NCBI GenBank assembly: GCA_963765955.1
Contig: CAVXYA010000002.1
Span: 1,488,001-1,552,000 of the forward strand
Reading direction: 5' to 3'
DNA: 64,000 nt
Source of the DNA: JAXDMK01 sp963765955
Lineage (GTDB): Bacteria; Actinomycetota; Acidimicrobiia; Acidimicrobiales; AC-14
Positions 53,799-62,834 of this stretch are shown here, one piece after another. The notes under the pieces were generated by a model, which did not search any database, was not told the DNA's origin, and saw nothing but the letters and a program-made list of their open reading frames with translations. Numbering within the stretch: the stretch's first letter is position 1; every line of letters begins with the position of its first letter. The position numbers were made by a program, and so were the translations under genes.

Positions 53799-55591
53799 TC
53801 CGGCACATCGCCCTCGAGAACTGGCGGGCCTACCGCAACCTCGACTTCGACGTGCTGCCCGGCACCACCTTCCTGGTGGCACCCAATGGCGTGGGCAAGA
53901 GCTCGCTGCTGGAAGCGGTCCGGTGGGTGCTGGCCACGGGCACCGTCGAGCACAAGGCGTCGATGATCCGCCAGGGCCACAAGGAGGCGACCGCCGCCGT
54001 CACCCTCGACGTGGGCGACGGCTGGCTGGAGGTCGTCCGTTCCCTCCGGGCCAAGGGCACCCGCCTCACGGCCGCCACCACCGCCAGCCTGGACGGGCGG
54101 CCGGTCGACGAGGCGGAGGCGGTGCGGTTGCTGGAGGAGTCGTGGTCGGCCGACCCCCGGTTCGTGTCCCGCACCGCCTTCCTCACCGAGGACCTCCGGC
54201 GTGACGCCGAGGAGCCGAACCTGCGCACCCATTTGTGCCGGGCCTACTCCCTCGACGACCTGCAACGGGCCATCGCCGAGATCGAGCCGGTGCTCAGCCA
54301 GCTGTCCCGCAGCCTGAAGGCGTCGCGCGCCGAGCTGTCGGGGACGGCGGAGCAGCTGCGCCAGGCCCGGGAGGAGCAGACCACGCTGGGAGTCCAGGTG
54401 GCGGCGGCACGGGAGACGGTGGACGCGGCCCGTGAGGCCCATGTCGAGGCCCGGGCCGCGCTCGACCGGGGCCGGGCGGCGGCGGCGCAGCAGGCAGCAG
54501 CCGTCGCCTGGCGGGAGAGCCACGAACGCCTTCGGGACGAGGCATCCACGACCGGCCTCGTCCCGAAGGCGGACCTGGGCCAGCCGCCAGCCGACGAGGG
54601 CGAACCCCTGTCCCTCGCGGTGGCCCTGGCCGCCCTGGAGGAGGAGCTCGACGCCCAGGTGGAGTCCCTCCGCCACCAGCGGGCGGCGGTGCGGGCCCGG
54701 CTGGAGGCGGCCGAGGCCGCGCTGGCCACGTTGCTCGAGGCGGGCGCCGCCTGCCCCGTGTGCCTGCGAGAGCTCGACGACGACAGCCGGGTACGGGCCG
54801 AGCACCTCCATCGCGACGCCCTGGAGGCGGCCGGCACCATGCTGGCCGGCCTCGACGACCCGTCCCCCGCGGCCACCCTCGACGCGGTGCGGGCCCTGGC
54901 CCGGCGGGCGGCGGCGCTGGGTGCTCCCCCCGAGGAACCGGCGGCCGACCCGCTCGACGAGCTGGTCGAGGCCGAGCGGGCGGCGATGGCGGTGCTGGAG
55001 ACGGCGGTCGCCGCACTCCGGGAGGCGGAGCTGAAGGAGCAGGCGGCGGGGGCGAAGGTCGAGGCCATCCGCACCGACCTGGAGACGGCCAGCGCCCTCA
55101 CCGAGCAATACCGGGAAGAGGCGCTGTTGGAGGCGGCCAAGTCAGCGCTCAACCAGACCATCACCACCGTCCTCGGCCGCCAGCTGCAGCCGGTGGCGGC
55201 CGAGGTCAACCGCCGGTGGGAGGCGGTGTTCCCCGACCGTCCCAACCTGCACGTGCTGCCCGACGGGCAGATGTCGAGGGTGATCGACGGCGACCAGCTC
55301 GAGTTCGGGGCGTTCAGCGCCGGCGAGCAGACCGTCGCCAAGCTGATGATGCGGCTCACCACCCTGCTGGCGACCACGACGGTGCCGTTCTGCTGGGTCG
55401 ACGAGCCGCTGGAGCACCTCGATCCGGTGTCCCGCCAGCTGGTGGCCAGCACCCTCGCCCACCTGAGCTCGCCCGGGGGACTCGAGCAGATCTTCGTCAC
55501 CACCTACGAGGAGCCCCTCGCCCGCCGCCTGGCCGAACTCCAACCGGACCGCGTGCGGGTGCAGTATCTGCGCACCGAACCGTCCCGCTGA
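53795..55591 (+). CDS. Rad50/SMC-like ATPase with zinc hook, 598 aa
   Basis: A split ABC-type ATPase. Walker A APNGVGKSS (residues 29-37) and LENWRAYRNLDF stand at the N-terminus. Two coiled-coil arms (residues about 160-320 and 330-450) meet at a CPVC zinc hook (Cys320, Cys323), as in Rad50. The C-terminal half has the signature FSAGEQ (507-512), Walker B PFCWVDEP (531-538) and HLD (541-543). With 598 residues it is shorter than Rad50 and lacks an Mre11 partner gene. GTG start overlaps the zinc-finger gene. Zinc-hook ATPases bridge DNA or act in anti-phage systems (for example RloC). Confidence 0.9.
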   Translation: MIRHIALENWRAYRNLDFDVLPGTTFLVAPNGVGKSSLLEAVRWVLATGTVEHKASMIRQGHKEATAAVTLDVGDGWLEVVRSLRAKGTRLTAATTASLDGRPVDEAEAVRLLEESWSADPRFVSRTAFLTEDLRRDAEEPNLRTHLCRAYSLDDLQRAIAEIEPVLSQLSRSLKASRAELSGTAEQLRQAREEQTTLGVQVAAARETVDAAREAHVEARAALDRGRAAAAQQAAAVAWRESHERLRDEASTTGLVPKADLGQPPADEGEPLSLAVALAALEEELDAQVESLRHQRAAVRARLEAAEAALATLLEAGAACPVCLRELDDDSRVRAEHLHRDALEAAGTMLAGLDDPSPAATLDAVRALARRAAALGAPPEEPAADPLDELVEAERAAMAVLETAVAALREAELKEQAAGAKVEAIRTDLETASALTEQYREEALLEAAKSALNQTITTVLGRQLQPVAAEVNRRWEAVFPDRPNLHVLPDGQMSRVIDGDQLEFGAFSAGEQTVAKLMMRLTTLLATTTVPFCWVDEPLEHLDPVSRQLVASTLAHLSSPGGLEQIFVTTYEEPLARRLAELQPDRVRVQYLRTEPSR

Positions 55592-55606
55592 CAGGAGACC
55601 GCACCG

Positions 55607-56029
55607 ATGGACTTGAGGCTCGAGCTTGTAATCATCCCCGTCTCCGACGTCGACCGGTCCAAGGCCTTCTACGTCGATCAGCTCGGCTTCAACCTCGACG
55701 TCGACCACCAGGTGAGCGACGAGTTCCGCGTCGTCCAGATGACGCCCCCCGGCTCGGCCTGCTCGATCACCATCGGCAAGGGGCTGACCGACGCCGCCCC
55801 GGGCTCGTACCGGGGCATCCACCTGTGCGTCGACGACATCGAGGCGGCCCGGGACGAGCTGGTGGGGCGGGGGGTCGACGTCGGCGCCATCCGCCACTTC
55901 GTGGGCGGCGAGTGGAAGCCGGGCCCCGACCCCGACCACCGCCGGTACAACTCCTTCGCCGACTTCAGCGACCCCGACGGCAACACGTGGGTCCTGCAGG
56001 AGGCCAAGAAGCAGGACCCGGAGCCGTGA
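55607..56029 (+). CDS. VOC-superfamily (glyoxalase-like) protein
   Basis: 140 residues: MDLRLELVIIPVSDVDRSKA, FYVDQLGFNLDVDHQVSDEF, RGIHLCVDDIEAARDELVGR and FADFSDPDGNTWVLQEAKKQ. This is a standard glyoxalase-like protein; metal ligands are in IHLCVDD and DGNTWVLQE. It starts 15 bases after the Rad50-like gene and may be on the same transcript, though its function looks unrelated. Confidence 0.9.
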   Translation: MDLRLELVIIPVSDVDRSKAFYVDQLGFNLDVDHQVSDEFRVVQMTPPGSACSITIGKGLTDAAPGSYRGIHLCVDDIEAARDELVGRGVDVGAIRHFVGGEWKPGPDPDHRRYNSFADFSDPDGNTWVLQEAKKQDPEP

Positions 56030-56030
56030 C

Positions 56031-56690
56031 CTACGAGCCAGGACCCCGGGAGAGCCGGTAGGCGAGGGCGGTCCGGACGGCTTCTGGGTCGGTCTCGGGG
56101 TCGGTGTGCGGGTCGGCGGTCTCGGGATCGACGAAGGCGTCGTGGAGGCGGACGGCGAGGACGGCGTGCTGGGTGGCGTTGGCCGGGGCGGCCCCGTCGG
56201 GGAGGAGATCGGCCCGCGCCCGCACGAATCGGGCCGCCGCCTGCACCGCGGCGTGCTCGATCCGGTCGACCTCGTCCGGGAAGTCGAACTGCCAGCGGCG
56301 AGCCCGGCGGGCGATAGGCGCTTGATCCGGGTCGTCGATCTCGACGCCGGCCGCGGGGAACACCCGGCAGTCGTAGGTGCGGCACGTACGGGGACGGTGC
56401 TCGTAGATCGAGCACCCGCCGTCGACGAGCATCGGGCAATGGCCGTTCTCGTCGTAGCCGAGGAGGACGTTGCCCCGGGGCATCCGGGGGGCCGGGAACA
56501 GCAGCTCGGCCGGGATGTGGGCGAGGGTGTCCGCCTCGTCGGCCCCGATGTGGACGAACTGGGACGACGTGCAGCAGGCGGTGCAACCGTCGCACGGCAC
56601 ATCCGAGACGCCCTCGCCCCCGAGGGCACGCCGCAGGCCAGCCAGCCAGGCGGAGAAGCTTCCAGCCGGCAGCGGCCCGTCGTCGATCAC
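56031..56690 (-). CDS. YkgJ-type CxxC-rich protein
   Basis: 219 residues starting at GTG 56690. The Cys pattern CDGCTACC near residue 31, then GHCPMLVDGGCSIYEHRPRT and CRTYDCRVFPAAG, is that of YkgJ-family proteins, which bind zinc or an iron-sulfur cluster. The C-terminal part is helical. The start is uncertain because no strong ribosome-binding site is seen; family alignment begins near PCDGCTAC. Confidence 0.8.
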   Translation of the reverse strand: MIDDGPLPAGSFSAWLAGLRRALGGEGVSDVPCDGCTACCTSSQFVHIGADEADTLAHIPAELLFPAPRMPRGNVLLGYDENGHCPMLVDGGCSIYEHRPRTCRTYDCRVFPAAGVEIDDPDQAPIARRARRWQFDFPDEVDRIEHAAVQAAARFVRARADLLPDGAAPANATQHAVLAVRLHDAFVDPETADPHTDPETDPEAVRTALAYRLSRGPGS

Positions 56691-56759
56691 GTCATCCCCG
56701 GGTGGGCGGCGCGGCACGAGACGCGACCCTAGGTGCCGGTGAGCCCGTAGATTTTGGTG

Positions 56760-57062
56760 ATGGCCTATCGCTTCCACTCCGTCCTGTGGATGCACACCGG
56801 CGACGCGGCCTGGCATTTCGTCACCCTTCCGACCGACGTCGCCGACGAGATCGACGATCTGACCGCGTCGAACCGCGCCGGGTTCGGGTCCGTCCGCGTC
56901 ACCGCGACCATCGGCGCCACGACCTGGAACACGTCGCTCTTCCCCGACACCGCAGCCGCGTCGTACGTCCTTCCGGTCAAGAAGCAGGTCCGGTCGCTCG
57001 AGGAGCTCCACGACGGCGACCCGGTGGAGGTGACCGTCGAGCTGGTCGCCGAGCCGTCATGA
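56760..57062 (+). CDS. DUF1905-domain protein
   Basis: 100 residues starting MAYRFHSVLWMHTGDAAWHF. The VTLPTDVADEIDDLTASNRA and SVRVTATIGATTWNTSLFPD blocks, with YVLPVKKQVR and GDPVEVTVELV, match the DUF1905 beta-barrel domain. Its role is unknown. Two further in-frame starts (TTG, GTG) lie within six bases upstream. Confidence 0.82.
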   Translation: MAYRFHSVLWMHTGDAAWHFVTLPTDVADEIDDLTASNRAGFGSVRVTATIGATTWNTSLFPDTAAASYVLPVKKQVRSLEELHDGDPVEVTVELVAEPS

Positions 57063-57263
57063 GCATCGACGTGCGGGCCGAGATGGCCCCGGGTGATCTC
57101 CAGGCTGCTCCTGGGCGGCGACAAGAGCGGGCGAGGAGCGAGTGGTCGAGAGATCACTTGGCGTCTCGGGTCGAACATGAACAGAACCCCGCAGGGCGCC
57201 ACCCTCCGACGACCGCAGTCCTTCATGCTCAAGATGTTGCGACGTGCGGATCCGTTCGACCGT

Positions 57264-58238
57264 TTAGAGGAGGGGCAGATCGATGCGGCCCCGGGTCCAG
57301 CCGAGGAGGAGATCGCCGTCCCACCCCCCCATCCAGAAGCGCGTGTGCCAGTCCTGATTCACATCCACGAACGGGGCGAGTGGTTTGCCGACGCTGGCGT
57401 CCCGGCCCCGGATCGGATGGTCCCAGATGCCCTGGAGCCCGAGCCGGTTCTCGATGAGGCCCGGGTCGGTGCCCCCGGAGGGCTTGGTGAAATCGTCGAG
57501 GACCCGGACCCGCGCCCGGTAGCCAGCCGCGGTCAGCGGATCGAGCCCCGGATCGGACAGCCACAGCGACAGCAGCTGCTTTCGCTGGTTGAAGTAGCCG
57601 GTGAACAGGTTGTTGGCGTTGCCTGCCTTGGACTCTGACGGAAAGATGGTCTCGACCACCTCGTCGGACAGGTGGCGGTAGGCGACCGGCACGCGGGGGC
57701 CGAAGTCGCGGGGAGCGAGTTGCCAGATCTCGAGGTCGGGACGGGCGGGATCGAGGGGATCGCTCCGGCGCAGGTAGACGTCGTCCTGGCGACCGACCTG
57801 CAGGTCGAACGGCACGATCGCGGGGGCGATGCGGTTGACCCCGTCGCCGACGATCTGGTTGCGCAGCTCGAAGCGAGGGCTCTGCATCAACCGGAGCTCG
57901 GCACCCTCGAGGAGGAGGCCAACGGCCGGATCGGGAGCGTTCTCGACCTGGGTCACCGTCACGCCGAACGGGCGTGGACTGCCGTCGGCGAGCGCGGCCA
58001 GATACGGCGGGAACGGCTGGCGGAACTCGTTGTCGGGAATCTGGTCGCGCTGGGTCCTGATGATTCGGTCGAAGTCGCCCTCTCGAGGCAACGCGACGGT
58101 GTAGCCGCTGGTCCCACGCCCTTCGAGGGTCGGATCCGGGTCGGTCGACATCCGACACTGCCAGAAGCCGTCGAAGTGGATCGTCATGGTGCCGGGCATG
58201 ATGAGTCCCTCGATCTCAACCGGTCTGATGCCAGACAT
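57264..58238 (-). CDS. hypothetical protein paired with a ferritin-fold enzyme, 324 aa
   Basis: A soluble protein beginning MSGIRPVEIEGLIMPGTMTI. It has FWQCRMSTDP, YGFTVTQVENAP-like GVTVTQVENAPDPAVGLLLE, DVYLRRSDPLDPARPDLEIW and a C-terminal GIWDHPIRGRDASVGKPLAP region. I do not recognise a fold. Its start overlaps the end of the ferritin-fold gene by 23 bases, so the two are translated together and probably act together. Confidence 0.65.
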   Translation of the reverse strand: MSGIRPVEIEGLIMPGTMTIHFDGFWQCRMSTDPDPTLEGRGTSGYTVALPREGDFDRIIRTQRDQIPDNEFRQPFPPYLAALADGSPRPFGVTVTQVENAPDPAVGLLLEGAELRLMQSPRFELRNQIVGDGVNRIAPAIVPFDLQVGRQDDVYLRRSDPLDPARPDLEIWQLAPRDFGPRVPVAYRHLSDEVVETIFPSESKAGNANNLFTGYFNQRKQLLSLWLSDPGLDPLTAAGYRARVRVLDDFTKPSGGTDPGLIENRLGLQGIWDHPIRGRDASVGKPLAPFVDVNQDWHTRFWMGGWDGDLLLGWTRGRIDLPLL

Positions 58239-59580
58239 TGAGGATGTTCATGCGCATCCGGCTCAGGTTCTGGGACAGGTAGGTGAGCGCGTCGCGGGCC
58301 GCGCCATCCGGCGCATCCTTCGCGAGGGTTGTCGCTCGGCTTCCGAGCGCGCCGACTCCGTCCACGTAGAGATCCATGTCCGTCCAGATCGGGATGGCGC
58401 CGCCGGTCCGGAACGCGGCGCCGGCACGCTCCGGCTGGCGGACGTCCTCGAAGGCGGGTTGGCGCGCCAGCAGCTCGCCCACAGGCCGGACGAACATGGT
58501 CATGAACGGGTAGTAGGCATTCTCGGAAAGAATGGCAACTCGCCGGTTTGCCTGCATCTCGGCCGTGGTCTTGACCGCCTCGACGGCGTCAAACATGCCG
58601 GAGTAGCCCCGGAAGGCCCAGAAGAACTCCTTGAGCATGATCAGCATCAGCCGGTAGCCCTCATCGAAAAAGTCCATCAGGGCGGCGCTGAATCCGTTGG
58701 TCACGACCGTCGCGCCCTCGGGAATGGGGGCGGTTCCGTCGTGGCTCACAGGATTGGTCACGACCGGCAAGTAGGGATCGAGGCCGAGCTCCGATGTCTC
58801 GAGGTAACTCTGCAGGACATCGTTGAAGCGGGCGAAGTGGGTGTCCTTCGAGAGCGGTGAGGCGCCGAGGCCCTCTCCTTGCGCCAGGATGAGGTCGACC
58901 GCCTGCCCGGCGGTGGTGCGAGAGGTCACCACGGGAATCTGCATCTGCAGCCCAAGCTCGACATCGGACGAGCTGATCTGGCGCTCGCCCTCGCCGGTGA
59001 ACAGGTCGCTGGCGGGCAGGGTCGCGAACAGCTGCTGGATGTCGAGGTAGATGGTCTCGACCGCGGGCGGCGGCTCGAAGCCGGGGCCGCTCGGGCGCTC
59101 GAAGAACTGGAACCGGCGCAGCGCCTGCTCGTTGCATCGCTCGAGGATCATCGGGTTCTGCAGGAGCACCGCCAGCTTGGCGTCGGGAAAGTCGCCGTGC
59201 GAGAGGTGCGGCCGCTCGCCGATGGCGGTCAACAGGTTGGTGGCGATGGCGAGGTGCTCCATCTCCTGGCGAGCGACGTAGTACATCTCGTACGCCCAGT
59301 GCTGCGTTGCCGTCATGACGAGCTCGGCGACATCGCCCCGTGACTCCGCAGGGAAGTCGGTGGCGGTCCGGCGCAGCGAGAAGGCCGCGTACAGGTACTG
59401 GCAACAGAGCGAATGCTCCGCCTCCGACGCCTGGTGCAGCCGCTCGATCAGGTGGGCTCGCGTGGTCAACTTGGGTGGCTTTCGAAGCGAAGCGACGAGC
59501 GCGGGCTCGACGCGATGGCCGTCGCGCGGCGAGGAAGCGTCCTGGTCACGCAGCGCGTCGCCAAATCTATACATGCTCAC
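58216..59580 (-). CDS. ferritin-fold (VioB/RebD C-terminal-like) protein, 454 aa
   Basis: The N-terminal domain (residues about 40-160) has the PF12902-type ferritin-like pattern: LIERLHQASEAEHSLCCQYL, YAAFSLRRTATDF, then QEMEHLAIATNLLTAIGERP and NFPDAKLAVLL-like GDFPDAKLAVLLQNPM. Glu and His in AEHSL and QEMEHL are the expected di-iron ligands. This domain also forms the C-terminal part of the iminophenyl-pyruvate dimer synthases VioB/RebD. The remainder is helical and unique. It is followed by an unknown gene overlapping by 23 bases. Confidence 0.8.
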   Translation of the reverse strand: MSMYRFGDALRDQDASSPRDGHRVEPALVASLRKPPKLTTRAHLIERLHQASEAEHSLCCQYLYAAFSLRRTATDFPAESRGDVAELVMTATQHWAYEMYYVARQEMEHLAIATNLLTAIGERPHLSHGDFPDAKLAVLLQNPMILERCNEQALRRFQFFERPSGPGFEPPPAVETIYLDIQQLFATLPASDLFTGEGERQISSSDVELGLQMQIPVVTSRTTAGQAVDLILAQGEGLGASPLSKDTHFARFNDVLQSYLETSELGLDPYLPVVTNPVSHDGTAPIPEGATVVTNGFSAALMDFFDEGYRLMLIMLKEFFWAFRGYSGMFDAVEAVKTTAEMQANRRVAILSENAYYPFMTMFVRPVGELLARQPAFEDVRQPERAGAAFRTGGAIPIWTDMDLYVDGVGALGSRATTLAKDAPDGAARDALTYLSQNLSRMRMNILNVWHQTG

Positions 59581-59821
59581 GCAGGGGGCGCTTGGCTACG
59601 AGGCTCTCTTGTGGTTGGCGACCAGGTCGTACGTGAGGCGCAGACGCTGTCAGGCGGGGTCGCGTCGGTCTCGAGGGTGCCGGTCTGGTAGGCGAGCACG
59701 AGGCGCACCCGATCACCCAGGCTGCGCTTCTGCGGACCCAAAAGCCCGACCCGGCATCAGGCGACCGGCCCTCCAAAACACGACGCCGCTCGACAGCCCG
59801 GCGTGATTAGGCTCGCCTTCC

Positions 59822-60622
59822 ATGGGTCTCGCGGTGGCGGCAGAGCAACTCGTCAAGCGGTTCACCGGTCGGAGCGGGACGGTCGACGCGGTGCAGGGCG
59901 TCGACCTCCAGGTCGAGGAAGGGGAGGTCTTCGGCTTCCTCGGTCCCAACGGGGCGGGCAAGTCGACCACCGTGCGCATGCTCACCACGCTGACCACGAT
60001 CACGTCGGGATCGGCGAGGGTGGCGGGGATCGACGTGGCGTCGGATCCCGACGGCGTGCGCAAGGCCATCGGCGTCGCCCTCCAGGAGGCGGGCCTCGAC
60101 CCCCGCCAGACGGGGCGGGAGCTGCTGGTCCTGCAGGCCAAGCTGTTCGGCCACTCGTCGGCCGAGGCCACCGAGCGGGCCGCGCAGCTGCTGGAGCTGG
60201 TCGATCTGGTCGACTCCGCCGACCGGCGGATCAAGGGGTACTCGGGGGGGATGAAGCGGCGGCTCGACGTGGCCTCGGCCCTCGTCCACCGTCCGCAGGT
60301 CCTCTTCCTGGACGAGCCCACGACCGGACTCGACCCGGCCAGCCGGCTCACGGTGTGGGACGAGATGCGCCGCATCAACGCCGAGGGGACGACCATCTTC
60401 CTGACCACCCAGTACCTCGAGGAAGCGGACCAGCTGTGCAACCGGCTGGCCATCATCGACGATGGGCTCATCGTGCGGGAGGGGACGCCGCAGGCGTTGA
60501 AGACCGAGCTGCGCCAGCGGAAGAGCCTCGACCACGAGCCGACCCTCGACGAGGTGTTCATCGACGCCACCGGCCGAGTCCGGCAGCGGGTCGCCGGTCA
60601 GGTGCAGGAGGTCCAGGGATGA
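59822..60622 (+). CDS. ABC transporter ATP-binding protein, DrrA type
   Basis: 266 residues: Walker A GPNGAGKST, Q-loop VALQEAGLDPRQTGRELLVL, signature YSGGMKRRLDVASALVHRPQ, Walker B VLFLDEPTTGLDPASRLTVW and TTQYLEEADQL. The C-terminus has EPTLDEVFIDATG. It pairs with the next gene, and forms a second DrrAB-like pair in this window. It starts 19 bases after a run of low-complexity sequence with ATTAGG, so the promoter is close. Confidence 0.92.
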   Translation: MGLAVAAEQLVKRFTGRSGTVDAVQGVDLQVEEGEVFGFLGPNGAGKSTTVRMLTTLTTITSGSARVAGIDVASDPDGVRKAIGVALQEAGLDPRQTGRELLVLQAKLFGHSSAEATERAAQLLELVDLVDSADRRIKGYSGGMKRRLDVASALVHRPQVLFLDEPTTGLDPASRLTVWDEMRRINAEGTTIFLTTQYLEEADQLCNRLAIIDDGLIVREGTPQALKTELRQRKSLDHEPTLDEVFIDATGRVRQRVAGQVQEVQG

Positions 60623-61374
60623 GCGAATTCCTCGCGCTCAGCCGGCGGGCGATCCTGGAGGCGGTGCGGGTGCCGGAGCAACTGGTGCCGACGGTGTTCA
60701 TCCCGCTGTTCTTCCTGGTCGTCAACGTCGGCCAGGCGGCCCGGATCTTCCCCTCCGGGCAGACCGGGTTCCTCGACGGCCAGAACTACGCCGCCTTCCA
60801 GCTGCCGGGCGCCCTCCTGCTGGCCGCCTCGTTCGGGAGCGCCGCCCTCTACCTGGTCGAGGACATCGAGGGTGGGTACTTCGACAAGCTGCGGGCGTCA
60901 CCCGTCTCTCGGGTCACGATCGTCCTCCACCGGCTAGTGGCGGAGGGGGCCAAGACCGCCGCCATCGCCACCTTGATCGTGGTGGTGGCCCTGCCCTTCG
61001 GCATCTCGGTCGCCAGCGGCTTCCTCGGCTTCGTCCTGCTCCTCGTGCTGACGGCGGCGTGGGCGATGGTGTTCTCCGGATTCATGCAGCTCATCGCCCT
61101 CAAGTCCCGCAGCGCGGCGGCGACCCAGTCGGGATCGTTGATCTTCTTTCCATTGCTGTTCCTGACGCCGAACTTCGTCCCCCGAGACCTGCTCACCCGA
61201 CCGATGGAGATCGCCGCCACCTGGAACCCCGTGACCTACATCATGGAGGGGATGCGGGCGTTCGTCCTCGAGTCGTCCCCGTGGTCGGCGGCCGGCCGTG
61301 GCTTCCTCGTGGTGGGCGTCGCCGGGGTCGCCATGGTCGTCCTCAACGTCCGGACGATCCGCTCCTACGACTGA
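60619..61374 (+). CDS. ABC-2 type transporter permease, DrrB type
   Basis: 251 residues with six membrane segments (PTVFIPLFFLVVNVGQAARI, LQLPGALLLAASFGSAALYL-like region, and a cluster near the C-terminus). EGGYFDKLRASPVSRVTIVL is the cytoplasmic loop typical of DrrB-type permeases, and MEIAATWNPVTYIMEGMRAF the conserved block before the last helix. ATG overlaps the ATPase stop by four bases. The substrate is unknown. Confidence 0.92.
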   Translation: MSEFLALSRRAILEAVRVPEQLVPTVFIPLFFLVVNVGQAARIFPSGQTGFLDGQNYAAFQLPGALLLAASFGSAALYLVEDIEGGYFDKLRASPVSRVTIVLHRLVAEGAKTAAIATLIVVVALPFGISVASGFLGFVLLLVLTAAWAMVFSGFMQLIALKSRSAAATQSGSLIFFPLLFLTPNFVPRDLLTRPMEIAATWNPVTYIMEGMRAFVLESSPWSAAGRGFLVVGVAGVAMVVLNVRTIRSYD

Positions 61375-61435
61375 CGACCGAGCTGCGTCTCGTGGGGTAG
61401 GCAGAGGAGCACTGGACTGCTGTAGGAGGATCCGG

Positions 61436-61969
61436 ATGGGAACGTTGATCGCGACGACACAGGCCACGCTGGACGGCGTCATCGACCCCGTTGGCGAGTG
61501 GGTGCAGCCCGAGGGGGATCACGGCGAGTACTCGTTCGAACGTCAGGCGGCATCGAGCGGTCTGGTGCTCGGCCGCAAGACCTACGAGGGCCTCGCTGGC
61601 TACTGGCCGAACGAGACAGGCAAGTGGGCCGACATGGTCAACTCGATGCCGAAGTACGTCGGGTCGACCACGCTGTCCGGCGAGCTCGGGTGGAATGCCA
61701 CGGTGCTCGACGGCGACCTCGAGACCTCGGTCCCGAAGTTGAAGGATGAGGTCGACGGTGATCTGTTCATGCACGGAAGTGGCGAGTTCGCCTACGCCCT
61801 GGCGGAGAAGGGCCTCATCGACGTCTACGAGATCTACGTCAATCCGCTCGTCTGGGGTAACGGCAACCTTCACGTGCTGGGAGACCGAGGAACGATCCGC
61901 ATGACTCTCGAAGACGTGAAGCGGTTCAACTCTGGCGTGGTCCTCCTCACCTATCTCCCAGCGTCCTGA
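61436..61969 (+). CDS. dihydrofolate-reductase-family (RibD C-terminal-like) protein
   Basis: 177 residues starting at ATG 61436 behind AGGAGGA. TLIATTQATLDGVIDPVGEW opens it, then LVLGRKTYEGLAGYWPNETG, YVGSTTLSGELGWNATVLDG and GDLFMHGSGEFAYALAEKGL. This is the NADPH-binding fold of RibD C-terminal reductases, a large actinobacterial family whose members are mostly uncharacterised. Convergent with another family member. Confidence 0.9.
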   Translation: MGTLIATTQATLDGVIDPVGEWVQPEGDHGEYSFERQAASSGLVLGRKTYEGLAGYWPNETGKWADMVNSMPKYVGSTTLSGELGWNATVLDGDLETSVPKLKDEVDGDLFMHGSGEFAYALAEKGLIDVYEIYVNPLVWGNGNLHVLGDRGTIRMTLEDVKRFNSGVVLLTYLPAS

Positions 61970-61987
61970 CGACCCAACGAGCCGAGG

Positions 61988-62548
61988 TCAGCGCCGCACG
62001 CGATACGCCACGTGCACCGCGCCGTTGCCGAAGCGGCGCTCGTCGATGAGCTCGAGATCCAGGCGCAGATCGGTCGGGAAGGCCGGCTTTCCGGCGCCGA
62101 CCACCACCGGGAAGAGCATCAAGAGGACCTCGTCCACGACACCGGCGCGTAGGCCGTGGGCCGCAAGCCCGGGTCCGCCCACCATCAGGTCGGCCGACGA
62201 CGCCTCCTTCAATGACCGCACCTCGTCGGCGTCGAACGCGGACACGATGCGCGTCCGCTTCGTGACCGGCTCGGTGAGGGTGGTGGAGTAGACGAGCTTG
62301 TCCGAGTCCTGCCAGGCGGCGGCGAAGTCGGCCAGCACGGCCGACTCCTCGGCGAGCGACGGCTCCGTCTCCCACACCGCCATCGTCTCGTACATGCGGC
62401 GGCCGAGCAGCTGGGTGCCGACGCCGCGCACCAGATCGTTGTAGAACTCGTGCACGTCCTCGTCAGGCATCGACCAGTCGAACGAGCCGGTGGCGTCCTC
62501 CGTGAAGCCGTCCAGCGAGGTGTTGATTGCGTAGATGAGCTTCCCCAT
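61988..62548 (-). CDS. dihydrofolate-reductase-family (RibD C-terminal-like) protein
   Basis: 186 residues starting MGKLIYAINTSLDGFTEDAT. LLGRRMYETMAVWETEPSLA, KLVYSTTLTEPVTKRTRIVS, ADLMVGGPGLAAHGLRAGVV and LLMLFPVVVGAGKPAFPTDL are typical. The start is fixed by the family N-terminus. It is convergent with a related gene, the two stops lying 18 bases apart; the pair may have arisen by duplication but are only distantly similar. Confidence 0.9.
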   Translation of the reverse strand: MGKLIYAINTSLDGFTEDATGSFDWSMPDEDVHEFYNDLVRGVGTQLLGRRMYETMAVWETEPSLAEESAVLADFAAAWQDSDKLVYSTTLTEPVTKRTRIVSAFDADEVRSLKEASSADLMVGGPGLAAHGLRAGVVDEVLLMLFPVVVGAGKPAFPTDLRLDLELIDERRFGNGAVHVAYRVRR

Positions 62549-62834
62549 GCGTTCCTCCGAGCGGGTTGGCGTTGCCAGTCGGCCGATTTTGGCAGCAGAA
62601 AGGCCCTTCTCGACGCTCGAAAAGGGGGTCGGTCGCAACGACCGACAAGGCCCTGGCCTACCTCGACAGCTGTTCCTCGGCCGAGCCGCCATCGCCGTCA
62701 GCCTCGCCATCGAGGCTCTACGGGTCCTGCTTCGGGGTAGGACGCACGAATCAACCACCGCCATCGCTGCCTACGTGGTCGAACTTCGGAGCTCCATCGG
62801 GTCCGGGTAGGCAGACGACGACCTCGGGGTCGGT

